Below are positions 45,885-57,419 of a stretch of DNA of 64,000 nt, one piece after another. The DNA lies in NCBI GenBank assembly GCA_900491605.1, contig UESW01004352.1, positions 494,000 to 557,999 on the forward strand, in the 5' to 3' direction. Under the pieces are notes generated by a model that worked only from the letters and a program-made list of their open reading frames with translations, made no database searches and had not been told where the DNA came from. This stretch comes from Calamus simplicifolius. Its lineage: Eukaryota > Streptophyta > Magnoliopsida > Arecales > Arecaceae. Both the position numbers and the translations under genes were made by a program. Within the stretch, counting starts at the first letter, position 1, and each line of letters starts with the position of its first letter.

Positions 45885-48375
45885 TCGGTCCAAAATCGAT
45901 CGTGACCGATCGGAATCAGGGCTTGGATCGATCGCAACCCTCGGATCGTCGCCGATCGGACGGATCACCATGGTCCGAGATTGGTCGTGGCCGATCGGGA
46001 TCAGGGCTTGGATCGATCGCAACCGTCGGATCGTCGCCGATCTCGGACGGATTGCAACTGTCCGAGATAGGTCATGGCCGATCAGGATCATGGCTTGGAT
46101 CGATCGCAACCATCGGATCTTTGCCGATCGGACTGATTGCCGCAGTCCGTGATCGGTCGTCGCCGATCGGAATCAGGGCTTGGATCGATCGCAACCGTTG
46201 GATCGTCGCCGATCTCGAACGGATCGCCATGGTCCGAGATCGGTCGTGGCCGATCGGGATCAGGGCTTGGATCGATCGCAACCGTCGGATCGTCGCCGAT
46301 CTCAGACGGATTGCAACTGTCCGAGATAGGTCGTGGCCGATCGGGATCAGGGCTTGGATCGATCGCAACCGTCGGATCTTTGCCGATCGGACCGATTGCC
46401 GCGGTTCACGATCGGTCGTCGCCGATCGGGATCATGGCTTGGATCGATCGCAACCGTTGGATCGTCGCCGATCTCGGACGGATCGCCACGGTCCGAGATC
46501 GGTCGTGGCCAATCGGGATCAGGGCTTGGATCGATCGCAACCGTCGGATCGTCGCCGATCTCGGACGGATCGCCACAGTCCGAGATCGGTCGTGGCCGAT
46601 CGGGATTAGGGCTTGGATCGATCACAACCGTCGGATCGTCGCCGATCTCGGACGGATTGTAACTGTCCGAGATAGGTCGTGGCCGATCGGGATCACGGCT
46701 TGGATTGATCGCAACCGTCGGATCTTTGCCGATCGGACCGATTGCCGCGGTCTGCGATCGGTCGTCGCCGATCGGGATCAGGGCTTGGATCGATCGCAAC
46801 CGTTGGATCGTCGCCGATCTCGAACGATCGCCATGGTCCGAGATCGGTCGTGGCCGATTGGGATCAGGGCTTGGATCGATCGTAACCGTCGGATCGTCGC
46901 CGATCTCGGACGGATTGCAACTGTCCGAGATAGGTCGTGGCCGATCGGGATCAGGGCTTGGATCGATCGCAACAATCGGATCTTTGCCGATCGGACCGAT
47001 TGCCGCGGTCCGCGATCGGTCGTCACCGATCGGGATCAGGGCTTGGATCGATCGCAACCGTTGGATCGTCGCCGATCTCGGACGGATCGCCACAGTCCGA
47101 GATCGGTCGTGGCCAATCGGGATCAGGGCTTGGATCGATCGCAACCGTCGGATCGTCGCCGATCTCGGATGGATCGCCACGGTCCGAGATCGATCGTGGC
47201 CGATCGGGATCAGGGCTTGGATCGATCGCAATCGTCGGATCGTCGCCGATCTCGGACGGATCGCCACGGTCCGAGATCGGTCGTGGCCGATCGGGATCAG
47301 GGCTTGGATCGATCGCAACCGTCGGATCGTCGCCGATCTCGGACGGATTTCAACTGTCCGAGATAGGTCGTGGCCAATCGGGATCATGGCTTGGATCGAT
47401 CGCAACCGTCGGATCTTTGCCGATCGGACCAATTGCTGCGGTCCGCGATCGGTCATCGCTAATCGGGATCAGGGCTTGGATCGATCGCAACCGTTGGATC
47501 GTCACCGATCTCGGACGGATCGCCACGGTCCGAGATCGGTCGTGGCCGATCAGGATCAGGGCTTGGATCGATCACAACCGTCGGATCGTCGCCGATCTCG
47601 GATGGATTGCAACTGTCCGAGATAGGTCGTGGCCGATCGGGATCAGGGCTTGGATCGATTGCAACCGTCGGATCTTTGCCGATCGGACCGATTGCCGCGG
47701 TCCGCGATCGGTCGTCGCCGATCGGGATCAGGGCTTGGATCGATCGTAACCGTTGGATCGTCGCCGATCTCGGACGGATCGCCACGGTCCGAGATCGGTC
47801 GTGGCCGATCGGGATCAGGGCTTGGATCGATCGCAACCGTCGGATCGTCGCCGATCTCGGACGGATCACCACGGTCCGAGATCGGTCGTGGCCGATCGGG
47901 ATCAGGGTTGGATCGATCGCAACCATCGGATCGTCGCCGATCTCGGACGGATTGCAACTGTCCGAGATAGGTCGTGGCCAATCGGGATCACGGCTTGGAT
48001 CGATCGCAACCGTCGGATCTTTGCCGATCGGATTGATTGCCGCGGTCCGCGATCGGTCGTCGCCGATCAGGATCAGGGCTTGGATCGATCGCAACCGTTG
48101 GATCGTCGCCGATCTCGGACGGATCGCCATGGTCCGAGATCGGTCGTGGCCGATCAGGATCAGGGCTTGGATCGATCGCAACCGTCGGATCGTCGCCGAT
48201 CTCGGACGGATTGCAACTGTCCGAGATAGGTCGTGGCCGATCGGGATCAGGGCTTGGATCGATCGCAACCGTCGGATCTTTGCCGATCGGACCGATTGCC
48301 GCGGTTCGCGATCGATCGTCGCCGATCGGAATCAGGGCTTGGATCGATCGCAACCGTCGGATCGTCGCCTCTCCG
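45885..48375. repeat. 87-bp minisatellite with higher-order organisation
   Basis: Roughly 28 units of 85-87 bp, each with GGGCTTGGATCGATCGCAACCGT (first 17 bases almost invariant) followed by one of three variant cores: GGATCGCCACGGTCCGAGAT, GGATTGCAACTGTCCGAGAT or TTTGCCGATCGGACCGATTG. Variants succeed each other in a recurring order. Long frames on both strands (up to about 400 codons, 29-residue repeats) arise because 87 is divisible by 3. They have no start, splice or domain logic. Confidence 0.93.
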
Positions 48376-48399
48376 ACATAGTTAATTAACATTAATTAT

Positions 48400-48920
48400 A
48401 AATATATCATTTATAAATATTAACAAATTATTGCGACGCCTTAGCGACGCAGTTTAAAAAAATTAAAACAAATTTGCGACAAAATATATGCGTCGCAATA
48501 TTATTAGAATACATATAGCTGATTAAAAATATTAAAAAATAATTGCGATGCAATTTTCATCGCAATTATTATAATAAATTTAAATATTTTCATTTAAAAA
48601 TATTTAAAAAATTGCGACGCACTGCTTGCATCGCAATATATGTAATAAGTTTTTATTTTAATCAATTTAAAATATTAAAAAAATATTGCGACGCCTTAGC
48701 GACGCAATTATTAGAAAATAAAAATATTTTTCCCGCCAGATGATGGCGCCAATTTAGTGACTCTTTAGCGACGCATTTATTGGCGTCGCTATGTTTTTAG
48801 AAAATTATTATAAACATGTATTAACGATGGATTAGCGACGCCCTAGTGTGTCGCTAATAAAAAATATATATATATATTGCGACGAAATTGCGACGCAATG
48901 TTGGCGTCGCTAATTACCTA
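48400..48920. repeat. Second block of left subterminal motifs
   Basis: GCGACGC(C/A)TTAGCGACGCA and TGCGTCGCAATA pairs resume right of the minisatellite. This suggests that the 87-bp array expanded within, or was inserted into, the original subterminal region. Confidence 0.85.
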
Positions 48921-49100
48921 TATTTAAGCCGGCCCCTTTCTCCTTTCCTCCTTCCCGTCTTGACCTAGCGCCGTCCGTGATCCTCGCTCAACTGTCCGGC
49001 GCATCCCCGTCCTCCGGCTACCCGGCGACCTCATCCGACTCCGGCTACCCGGCGATCTCATCTCAACCAAGGTTAGCCCCAATAATCTTAAAAATTTTTT
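48921..49100 (+). other. Pyrimidine-rich transition between subterminal motifs and GC minisatellite
   Basis: TTTCTCCTTTCCTCC followed by two CTCCGGCTACCCGGCGA units. It may be a promoter-proximal remnant. No gene was assigned. Confidence 0.4.
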
Positions 49101-50460
49101 TTTTTTTATTTCCCTACGGCCACGGCCGCTGCCGTGGCCACGGTGGCCAGGCCACGGTGGCCAGACCACTGTAATCACAAAAAAAATAATTTTTTTTTTA
49201 ACAGGGGGGAGGGGAGGAAACCCCCCCCCCTTGTTTTTCTTGTCCGGCCACGGCCGTGGCCACGGCCGGACAAGGCGGCCACGGCCGCTGCCGTGGCCGT
49301 CTTCTCCGGCCACGGCCGCTGCCGTGGCCGCAGTGGCCTGGCCACGGTGGCCAGGCCACTGTAATCAAAAAAAAAAATTTTTTTTTTTTAACAGGGGGAG
49401 GGAGGAAACCCCCCCCCCCTTGTTTTTTCTTGTCCGGCCACGGCCGTGGCCGCGGCCGGACAAGGCGGCCACGGCCGCTGCCGTGGCCGTCTTCTCCGGC
49501 CACGGCCGCTGCCGTGGCCGGCAGTGGCCTGGCCACGGTGGCCAGGCCACTGTAATCACAAAAAAAAAAATTTTTTTTTTTAACAGGGGGAGGGGAGGAA
49601 ACCCCCCCCCCCCTTGTTTTTTCTTGTCCGGCCACGCCGTGGCCGCGGCCGGACAAGGCGGCCACGGCCGCTGCCGTGGCCGTCTTCTCCGGCCACGGCC
49701 GCTGCCGTGGCCGGCAGTGGCCTGGCCACGGTGGCCAGGCCACTGTAATCACAAATTTTTTTTTTTTTTTTAACAGGGGGAGGGGAGGAAACCCTCCCCC
49801 CCCCTTGTTTTTTCTTGTCCGGCCACGGCCGTGGCCGCGGCCGGACAAGGCGGCCACGGCTGCCGTGGCCGTCTTCTCCGGCCATGGCCGCTGCCGTGGC
49901 CGGCAGTGGCCTGGCCACGGTGGCCAGGCCACTGTGAAAAAAAAAAAAAAAATTTTTCCTTAACTGGGGGGGGGGGAACCGCCCCCCCTTTCTTTTCTTG
50001 TCCGGCCACGGCTGTTGCCGTGGCCGGCAGTGGCCTGGCCACGGTGGCCAGGCCACTGTGACAAAAAAAAAATTTTTTTTTTCTTAACAGGGGGGAGGGG
50101 GGAAACCCCCCCCCCCTTTCTTTTCTTGTCCGGCCACGGCCGCTGCCGTGGCCGGCAGTGGCCTGGCCACGGTGGCCAGGCCACTGTGACAAAAAAAAAA
50201 AAATTTCCTTAACAGGGGGGAGGGGGGAAACCCCCCCCCCTTTCTTTTCTTGTCTGGCCACGGCCGCTGCCGTGGCCGGCAGTGGCTTGGCCACGGTGGC
50301 CAGGCCACTGTGACAAAAAAAAAAAAAAAAAAATTCCTTAACAGGGGGGAGGGGGGAACCCCCCCTTTCTTTTCTTGTCCGGCCACGGCAGCGGTGGCCA
50401 GGCCACTGTGAAAAAAAAAAAAAAAAAAATATTCTAAACAGGGGGGAGGCGGGATAGACT
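49100..50460. repeat. GC-rich minisatellite with poly-A/T and G/C runs
   Basis: Nine boxes AAC(A/T)GGGGG (49199, 49390, 49582, 49772, 49962, 50086, 50211, 50340, 50437) mark units of about 190 bp on the left and about 125 bp on the right. Each unit has palindromes of GGCCACGGCCGCTGCCGTGGCC type, an A-run then T-run block, and a G-run then C-run block. Frames across it are artefacts. Confidence 0.93.
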
Positions 50461-51506
50461 ATTTGTTATGTCTTGATTATTCAATAATATTTGTAATGCT
50501 AGATATCTTGTTGTATTATTATTTAATTTACATAATTTATGTAATTAATTTAAGCAGAATGTTTATGATAATAGTATTTGTGCATTTATACTCATTTACA
50601 TTGTTATGTCTTGATTATTTATATTCTGCTGCAAACTGAATGATGCATTACATTTGAAATGCTAAATAAAATGTTTTGTTGTAATATTATTTAATTTCCA
50701 GCAACAAATTAGTAGTTTCAATGATTTACATTTTAGTATTCGCAAACATTTGTATTTGACGTAATAATCTTAAAAAAGTTAGTTATTACATGTATAATTC
50801 ACAAGAAGTTAAGAATAATAAGCATAAGTTCGATTGTCTTCGGACTTCTATAATCACAGCACTTTAATTAACCTTTAGACCCGTTTGAGAATTTGTAAGC
50901 CTTAGTCTTGCAAATTCTCAAATTGTCCTGGTGGACAGTTTGGAAATATTTCTTGTGACATGTTAGTCTGCTAGTAATCATCGTGGGGTGAGATTTCGGT
51001 TTGCATTTGCTCATACGTTCTCCTAGTGTGGCTTATATACCACACATGTAGGAGAACATATGGGGAAATGCTGCCGAAATTTCAATGTTGCCGATCGATG
51101 ATAATTAATAGCAGAATAACATATCACAAAAAATATTCTTGAATGGGATAGGGCCTTACCTTGTAGACATGGAGTGAAGGTAGAATTATTTAAGACACTT
51201 GAATTCTTGTGAAGTCTAATGACTAAACGCACCGCCTTGCGGCCCGACACAAACTCAAGCCCTCTCTTTAGCCATGAACCTATGCATCGGTCCTTGCTAG
51301 CAAAGGATCGTAGCCGTGGCTCGCCCTTGCATGGTAGGGTCCTTAGTTACCTAAAAAAAATTTGGGTACTTATAAATGATTTAATTGGTTGTAATTAACC
51401 TTAGTTGTGCCCAAGAAATAATTTAGTTATATTTATTAATACTAATATAGTTTTATTTTTTGGTTTCATTTAATGATTTACCAGACTTTGTATAAGTCGG
51501 TCAAAA
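50461..51506 (+). other. Putative promoter/leader region of the CACTA transposase gene
   Basis: AT-rich, with no sustained frame, between the GC minisatellite and the transposase ATG. No TATA box was singled out with confidence. Confidence 0.4.
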
Positions 51507-54372
51507 ATGAGCGGGACTCGCTCATGGATGTATGCAAGGATAAAAGATGGCTTGCTGAATCCAGATTTTCTGAATGGATTGGAAGAATTTATCGCATTTG
51601 CATGTAGCCAACCTGAATGGATGGATGGGCCTAGGATTAGGTGCCCATGCAACTTCCACAGGTGTCAGAATAAAGCCTACAGAGATGTGGAAACTGTTAA
51701 GGTGCATTTGTGTAAGAAGGGTTTTGTTCCTGATTACTATGTTTGGTACTGTCATGGTGAACCAGAGGATATTCCAGCAGCTGTTATAGGCCAACAAGAG
51801 TCAATTCCCGTAGATGAACCATTTGTGAATTTAAACACATATGAACAAATGGTGATGAATGCATCGGGTAATGACTTCAATCAGAATACATTTATGGAAG
51901 AACCAAATCCAGAAGCACAACAATTTTACGATATGTTGCGTGCTGCAATCAAGAATTGTATCCTGGGTGTGAGGGTCATTCCCAGTTCTCTACAGCTGCT
52001 CGAATGTTGAATATTAAGGCAGAACATCGATTATCAGAAAAGGCGTTCAATTCTGTAGCTGAGTTAATCAAAGAATTGCATCTCATAGGAAGATTCAATT
52101 GCCCCCAAATCATCCTTACAGGCGTAACTTGATCGCCTTCCGAAGAACAAAGCAGTCACAAAATTTGCCGAACCGGTTAGGTCCGGCACGGATCTATTTG
52201 ATTCTATAGAGCATTTGGGGTTGATGTATGCATGGGAACCGGATGCAGATAGAATAAATGGCCGTATATGTAAAGAACATAACTGGAAGAAGCGAAGTAT
52301 ATTTTGGGATTTGCCTTATTGGAGCACAAATCTCATCCGGCACAACTTGGATGTTATGCATATCGAGAAAAATTTCTTTGATAACATATTTAACACGGTG
52401 CTAAACATCCCGGGAAAAAAAAGATACTGCAAAGTCAAGAGAAGAACTTAATCAGTACTGCAGAAGAGGTGATTTGAGAAGGAGTGCCGATGGGACCTAT
52501 CCTAAAGCATGTTACACTCTTGACAGAAATTCACGAGAAGTTTTATGTAACTGGCTAAGAGGGTTAAAATTTCCAGATGGTTATGCCTCAAATATCGGTA
52601 GGTGTGTGGACATGCATAAGCTCAAGTTGTTCGGCATGAAGAGTCACGACTGCCATGTTTTCATGCAACGATTATTACCTATAGCTTTTCGTGAGTTGCT
52701 TCCGCAACATGTCTGGAAGGCAATTACGGAGCTCAGCTTATTCTTCAAGGAGTTATCTGCCGCAGTCATTACTTCTGCATCCATGGCAAGGCTTGAGGAG
52801 GAAATTCCAATTATTTTATGCAAGCTTGAGCGAATATTTCCTCCCAGTTTTTTTGACTCAATGGAGCATTTACCGGTTCACTTGCCATACGAAGCGAGCA
52901 TAGCTGGTCCCGTGCAGTATCGCTGGATGTATCCTTTCGAGAGGTAAATATATACATCATTAAGATATGTTGACATTTCAAATATTATTTCATTGCTTGA
53001 AAAATTGTTAATTTTTTGTTGCAACTTTACATATAGGTATCTTAAGAAGTTAAAAAATAATGTGCGTAATAAGGCAAGGGTTGAAGGTTCTATATGCAAT
53101 GCACACTTGGTCGAAGAAGTTTTCAGCTTTTGCCTCACATTACTTTGAGGGTCACGTCCACACGAGGAGCCGAAATCATGGTCGTAACGATGACGTATGT
53201 GTGGACGAAGGAGAAGCTAATGACGGTAGAATATCAATTTTTAAAGCTATCGGCCGTTCATTTGGTGGGCAGAAGTCAAGAAATCTTAGCGATATGGAGT
53301 ATAATGCAGCACATTATTACATCCTAATGAACTGTAGAGAAGTCGATCCATATATTGAGTAAGTGTATACTTCAATGCTAAATTGAAAATTTAAATTTAA
53401 ATAATAATATACCATAATATTTAATTTCTAACATAGTTTTCATCCTTTTCATCCCATAAGGATGTTTTGTGATAGACAACGACAGATGAATCCCGACATC
53501 AGTCAAGTTGCAATTGGGCAGAAATTAGAAACGGAGTTTGCTTACTGGTTTTATGAATTTGTGAGTAGTATCACTCAATCAATTTCGATAATGGCTTTAT
53601 TTTTTGAATTGGATGTCAATAGCTTATTAATTTATAGGTCAACGGTCCATGGTCCACAACCGACAATATTTTCATTAAATGTCTATCGCAATGGCCATTG
53701 AAGACCGTAACAACCTCTACTGGCTATTTTGTAAATGGGTACAAATTTCAGATTGAACGATTAGCAGCTTCAAGAGGCACGCAGAACTGGGGCGTGTGTG
53801 TAAAAGGAGAAAGTGTTGGAGCAAATATGCAGGATTATTATGGAAAGTTAGTAGAGGTGGTTGAAGTTGAATATCCCGGTTGGCCTATGAAACGAACCGT
53901 ATTGTTTCGTTGTGATTGGTTCGATCCGATAGTTCCTGTGGGCAAAAGGGTTCATAACGACTACAATTTGGTTGAAGTGAACCATCGACGAAGATTGCAG
54001 AAATATGACCCATTCATCCTTGCATCCCAAGCTCAGCAAGTCTTTTACTGCGGATATCCAAGTTTGCGCAACGACAAGCGAGATTGGTGGGCCGTTTCTA
54101 AAATCGTCCCACGTTCAACAATCGTATTAGAGGAGAGTTCATCAAGTCAATCAGCCGAGTGCCCTGCATTTCAAGAGGATGAGATGGAAATGCATGCAAT
54201 TGAGGACGACACAAGGGCTCCTGAAACATCACTTAGAGATCCAAATGGTGATGTCCAAGAAATTGCGGATGCAAATGTTCGGTTTCCTTCCGATGATAAT
54301 GAAACTGATTCGCAATCCGATACGGCATCGGATGTTGAACCAACATTTCACGAAACAAATGACACCGATTAA
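51507..54372 (+). pseudogene. CACTA transposase (TNPD/TNP2 type), catalytic core deleted
   Basis: It starts MSGTRSWMYARIKDG at 51507 with a transposase-associated Cys/His domain (RIRCPCNFHRCQN). A frameshift near 51960 follows. The sequence then passes in about 100 bp from LNIKAEHRLSEKAFNSVAELIKEL (about 52100) to WKKRSIFWDLPYWSTNLIRHN (52285), skipping several hundred residues that hold the catalytic acidic residues in full-length TNP2 proteins. DUF4218-like (52474-53130, intron 52944-53036) and DUF4216-like (about 53630-54120) regions follow. There are further frame breaks near 52400 (run of eight A) and 53130. The full-length enzyme would cut at CACTA termini. This one cannot. Confidence 0.9.
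52944..53036 (+). other. Intron in CACTA transposase gene
   Basis: A GTAAAT donor after ...YPFER and an ACATATAG acceptor before YLKKLKNNV restore a continuous conserved region. Confidence 0.7.
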
Positions 54373-54475
54373 ACATAAAGGTTTTTTAAAATTTAACTTT
54401 TTTTATAAGTGTTAAATTCTTACATAGTCAATCATTAATCGTAATTTAATTGTGTGAATCTTTAGTATTTTCAGT

Positions 54476-55967
54476 ATGACGGGCAGAGGTAGATCTACCG
54501 ACGACAGACGGAGTGAGCAGAGACGTAGCCCTGCGACATCAGATCACATGAGCGTCGGAGATGGAGAGTTTGGATCTCCAGCAGAGGCGCAGCCTTCGAT
54601 CTCTGCAGCAGTATTACCATCCAGCCGATCGGCACAGACCTCCGAGAGTTCTTCCACCATCGGCCGCACTGTACTTCGACTTGATGCTCAGGGGATGTAA
54701 GTATATACTAATTAAAAATATTTTTTATGTTTTTAAGTCAATTACTTATAAACATGCATTTTTTTAACAGATTCATTGAGCAGCATCATGTATCCAGCCA
54801 CATCAGCGCCGTATTTCAGAGGCGTGCAGATCCCAGTGGCTACGATTGGCGCCACGTATCTCCAGCCACGAGGGAGTTTTATTTTTCTGAGTTTCAGGTA
54901 AACTTATTAAATACAATTTATCAGTGATATAAATTCTTTAAAGTTAATAAATTCAGAAACTAACTGTTTATTTTAATGCAGAAAAAGTTTACGTGGGATC
55001 CTGCCAGCCATGATGCCATTAGGGCAGCATGGGAGGCTCTGACGCGACGCCGATACTCCGACATGCTTCATCGTTGGAGGTCATCGGGTCAGCGTCCTGC
55101 GCACGTGCCAGAGGGTATTTGGCACGAGTGGCAGCAGGCCTGGGAGTCCGATGGCTGGCGCAGGAGGTCCGCATCAGCCAGCACGAACCGCCGATCTGAG
55201 AAGGGCGGTCCTGGCACGGGTCTCTCCCGCATACTTCGGGCTCCATTTCGATTCAGGAGCACAGACGGCGTATGGTAAGAAAACATAAATATTTTAATTA
55301 CTATTTTAGTTATTTACAAATATTTGTATTAATATCATTTTTTTTATTGTTATAGTCTGAGCAGGAGGGCGGAGATCCTGGTGAGTTTCGTCTATTCAGG
55401 GCGACACACACCAGGAGGGACGGTTCCTGGGTCGACACGCGATCACGGGAGGTTGCGGTAAGAAATTAGATTTATGTAGTATCTGTTTAATTTCTAAAAT
55501 TTTATTTCGAGAAATTTATTAACTCATTTATTGTTGATTTCATAATTTCAAGACACGAGTCGAGGAGCTTCGCTCCCAGGCATCGCAGGTCGACTCTACT
55601 GATGGGGAGACGCCCGTCGAACTCTCAGCAGAGGAGAGTCGACGTGTGTTTTTGGAGGCTGTTGGTGCCCAGCCACGAGACCGCAGGGTCTATGGTCTGG
55701 GCACTAGAGCTTCTACATTTTTTTCCCCATCAGGCCTCCAGCTCGCGAGTTCCTGGATCTTCCTCCCGAGCGTTTACAGGACTTCGCAGATCTATTGCAG
55801 AGGAGGTTCGCCAGGAGGTCGAGCAGGATTTTGAGGATCGTATGCGAGGCCGGGATCAGGAGGTTGCAGACATGCGAGATGAGATGCATTATTTGCGGGA
55901 TATGGTTAGCCGCTTGTCGCAGAGTCTTCAGCCTCCACAGCCTCCACGTGATCGTTCAGATTCTTGA
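54476..55967 (+). pseudogene. CACTA second gene, Transposase_24-like (TNPA-type), frameshifted
   Basis: Exons inferred from GT...AG junctions: 54476-54696, 54771-54897, 54982-55274, 55356-55457 and 55553-55967. The product starts Ser/Arg-rich. It then has SATREFYFSEFQ-like and FTWDPASHDAIRAAWE stretches, the family signature ATHTRRDGSWVDTRSREV (exon 4), and a C-terminal coiled coil (IAEEVRQEVEQDFEDRMRGRD...MVSRLSQSL). A one-base shift near 55215-55225 and another in the T-run near 55718-55726 break the frame. In En/Spm the partner protein binds subterminal motifs, so this is the natural candidate to bind the GCGACGCA arrays. Its neighbour upstream is the core-deleted transposase. Confidence 0.8.
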
Positions 55968-56129
55968 TGTATTTTTTTTTCTTTTTTTATGTTGTAAAAA
56001 CTTCAAAATTTTAATATATAAATTATTTTTGAAATTATTATTGTTTGGATTGAGTGAAAAATGTTTGTATCAATATTTAGATTTAGCGAAATTGTATTAA
56101 CCGTTTTAATTTTTAATCATTTAAATATT

Positions 56130-56710
56130 TTTAAAAAAAATTTGCGACGCATTAGCGACTGAATTGCATCGCTAATATTTTTAAAATATTATTATTAAAT
56201 ATTGCGACGCAATGACCTGGCATCGCAATAATTTAAAAATAAATTTAATAGCGACGCATTAGCGACTAAATTGAGTCGCTATTTTATCTTAAAAATTTTT
56301 TAAAAATATTGCGACGCAATGACCTTGCGTCGCAATATTTTAAAATAATTTTTATTTGCGACGCATTAGCGACTCAAATTGCGTCGCTATTATACCAAAA
56401 ATATTATTATTAAATATTGCGACGCAATGCGTCGCAATATTGCGACGCAATTTAGTGCGTCGCAATATTTAATAATAATTTTTTTAAAATTTATTTTTAA
56501 ATTTAGCGACGCATTTGCATGCGTCGCAATATTGCGACGCAATGTTCGCAGAGCGTCGCAGAGAGTCGCAATATTGCGACGCAATTGCGACAAAAGGGTA
56601 TTGCGACGGACAGTTGAGCGACGCCCTCATTGCGTCGCTATTGCGTCGCAATATCATGTTTAGCGACGCAATTGCGATGCATTTGGGCGTCGCAATATTT
56701 AAAATCTTTT
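56130..56710. repeat. Right subterminal motif array with long palindromes
   Basis: GCGACGCA and TGCGTCGC motifs recur in opposed pairs. Around 56411-56475 and 56510-56600 they abut without spacers, giving cruciform-capable stretches. Confidence 0.9.
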
Positions 56711-56716
56711 GTAGTG

Positions 56717-56719
56717 ATG
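56717..56719. repeat. TSD ATG, right of CACTA element
   Basis: Second copy of the 3-bp target duplication. Confidence 0.92.
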
Positions 56720-56724
56720 CACGT

Positions 56725-56865
56725 GGCCAGCAATGAGCGCCATGTGGCATACCTTTCAAATGCTGAACGATGGCCAGCAATGAGCGTCATGTGGCATACC
56801 TTTCAAATGCTGAACGATGGCCAGCAATGAGCGTCATGTGGCATACCTTTCAAATGCTGAACGAC
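56725..56865. repeat. Three 47-bp tandem repeats in Copia B leader
   Basis: GGCCAGCAATGAGCG begins at 56725, 56772 and 56819. The units are nearly identical and lie directly beside the CACTA insertion, in the Copia B untranslated leader. Confidence 0.93.
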
Positions 56866-57405
56866 AGTAACAACACCTCCTTTTCCCTTTGATTTATTTA
56901 TTTTTTATTATTGGTTGTTGGTTGGGTAATGAAATTACCCTTGGATTTTGAACTATTTACAGATGGTGCAATCAACTCAAATAACCGATGGATTATACAC
57001 TATGATCCAAGAAAATAAAACGCCATCAAATCATGCTACAGCCGACTCTGTCGCCGCCCACTTGGTGGCGGTCAGAGCAGTCAGATCATCCCCAGCCCTC
57101 CAGCGGCTGGGAAAGATGCCGAACGACACGGTGACCCAGAAGACAGACCTGGGATGGAATTCAGCAACGGACAATGCATCAAGCCCACAGCCGAGGAAAG
57201 AAAGCCGTCTGGGAAAGAAGTGGAAAGGATCGCAAAAGGCCGGAGAAGAACATCCCAGCAGCCTACTTGCCTTTCCGTGCTTTCCGAGGTCCGCTGCTGC
57301 ACCCATGGCCGCAGCGAAACCTCCCCTATTTTTTTTTTTGAAATTATAGCAACACCTATGGCTAATTCCTCACAACCTCTCTCCTCACTAGTGATAACCG
57401 ACGAG
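56866..57405 (-). other. Remainder of Copia B leader
   Basis: Short overlapping frames on both strands (for example 56948-57349) are GC-patch artefacts. The sequence lies between PBS and gag in the minus-strand element. Confidence 0.6.
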
Positions 57406-57417
57406 GCTTTGATACCA
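57406..57417 (-). promoter_or_regulatory. Primer-binding site of Copia B
   Basis: The minus strand reads TGGTATCAAAGC two bases from the 5' LTR, the initiator-tRNA-Met PBS with one substitution from the usual TGGTATCAGAGC. Confidence 0.9.
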
Positions 57418-57419
57418 AT

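Larger units (their letters stand above)
44520..56716 (+). mobile_element. CACTA (En/Spm) DNA transposon, 12.2 kb
   Basis: Termini CACTACAAGAAAAT and (reversed) CACTACAAAAGATT, 3-bp TSD ATG, dense subterminal GCGACGCA motifs at both ends, a TNPD-like transposase gene and a Transposase_24-like second gene, in the usual order. The transposase catalytic core is missing, so the copy is at best mobilised by relatives. Two large minisatellites make up a large part of its left half. Confidence 0.96.

Noticed and set aside
46137..47456. Frames of 409 (+) and 369 (-) codons rich in DRSQPSDRRR
   Set aside because: Both strands and several phases are open because the 87-bp unit lacks stops; no start context or domain.
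49198..50386. Several 100-240-codon frames in the GC minisatellite
   Set aside because: Low-complexity repeats interrupted by homopolymers; not credible proteins.
45885..50460. CRISPR-like arrays
   Set aside because: Repeats are contiguous minisatellites without unique spacers, in a plant transposon.
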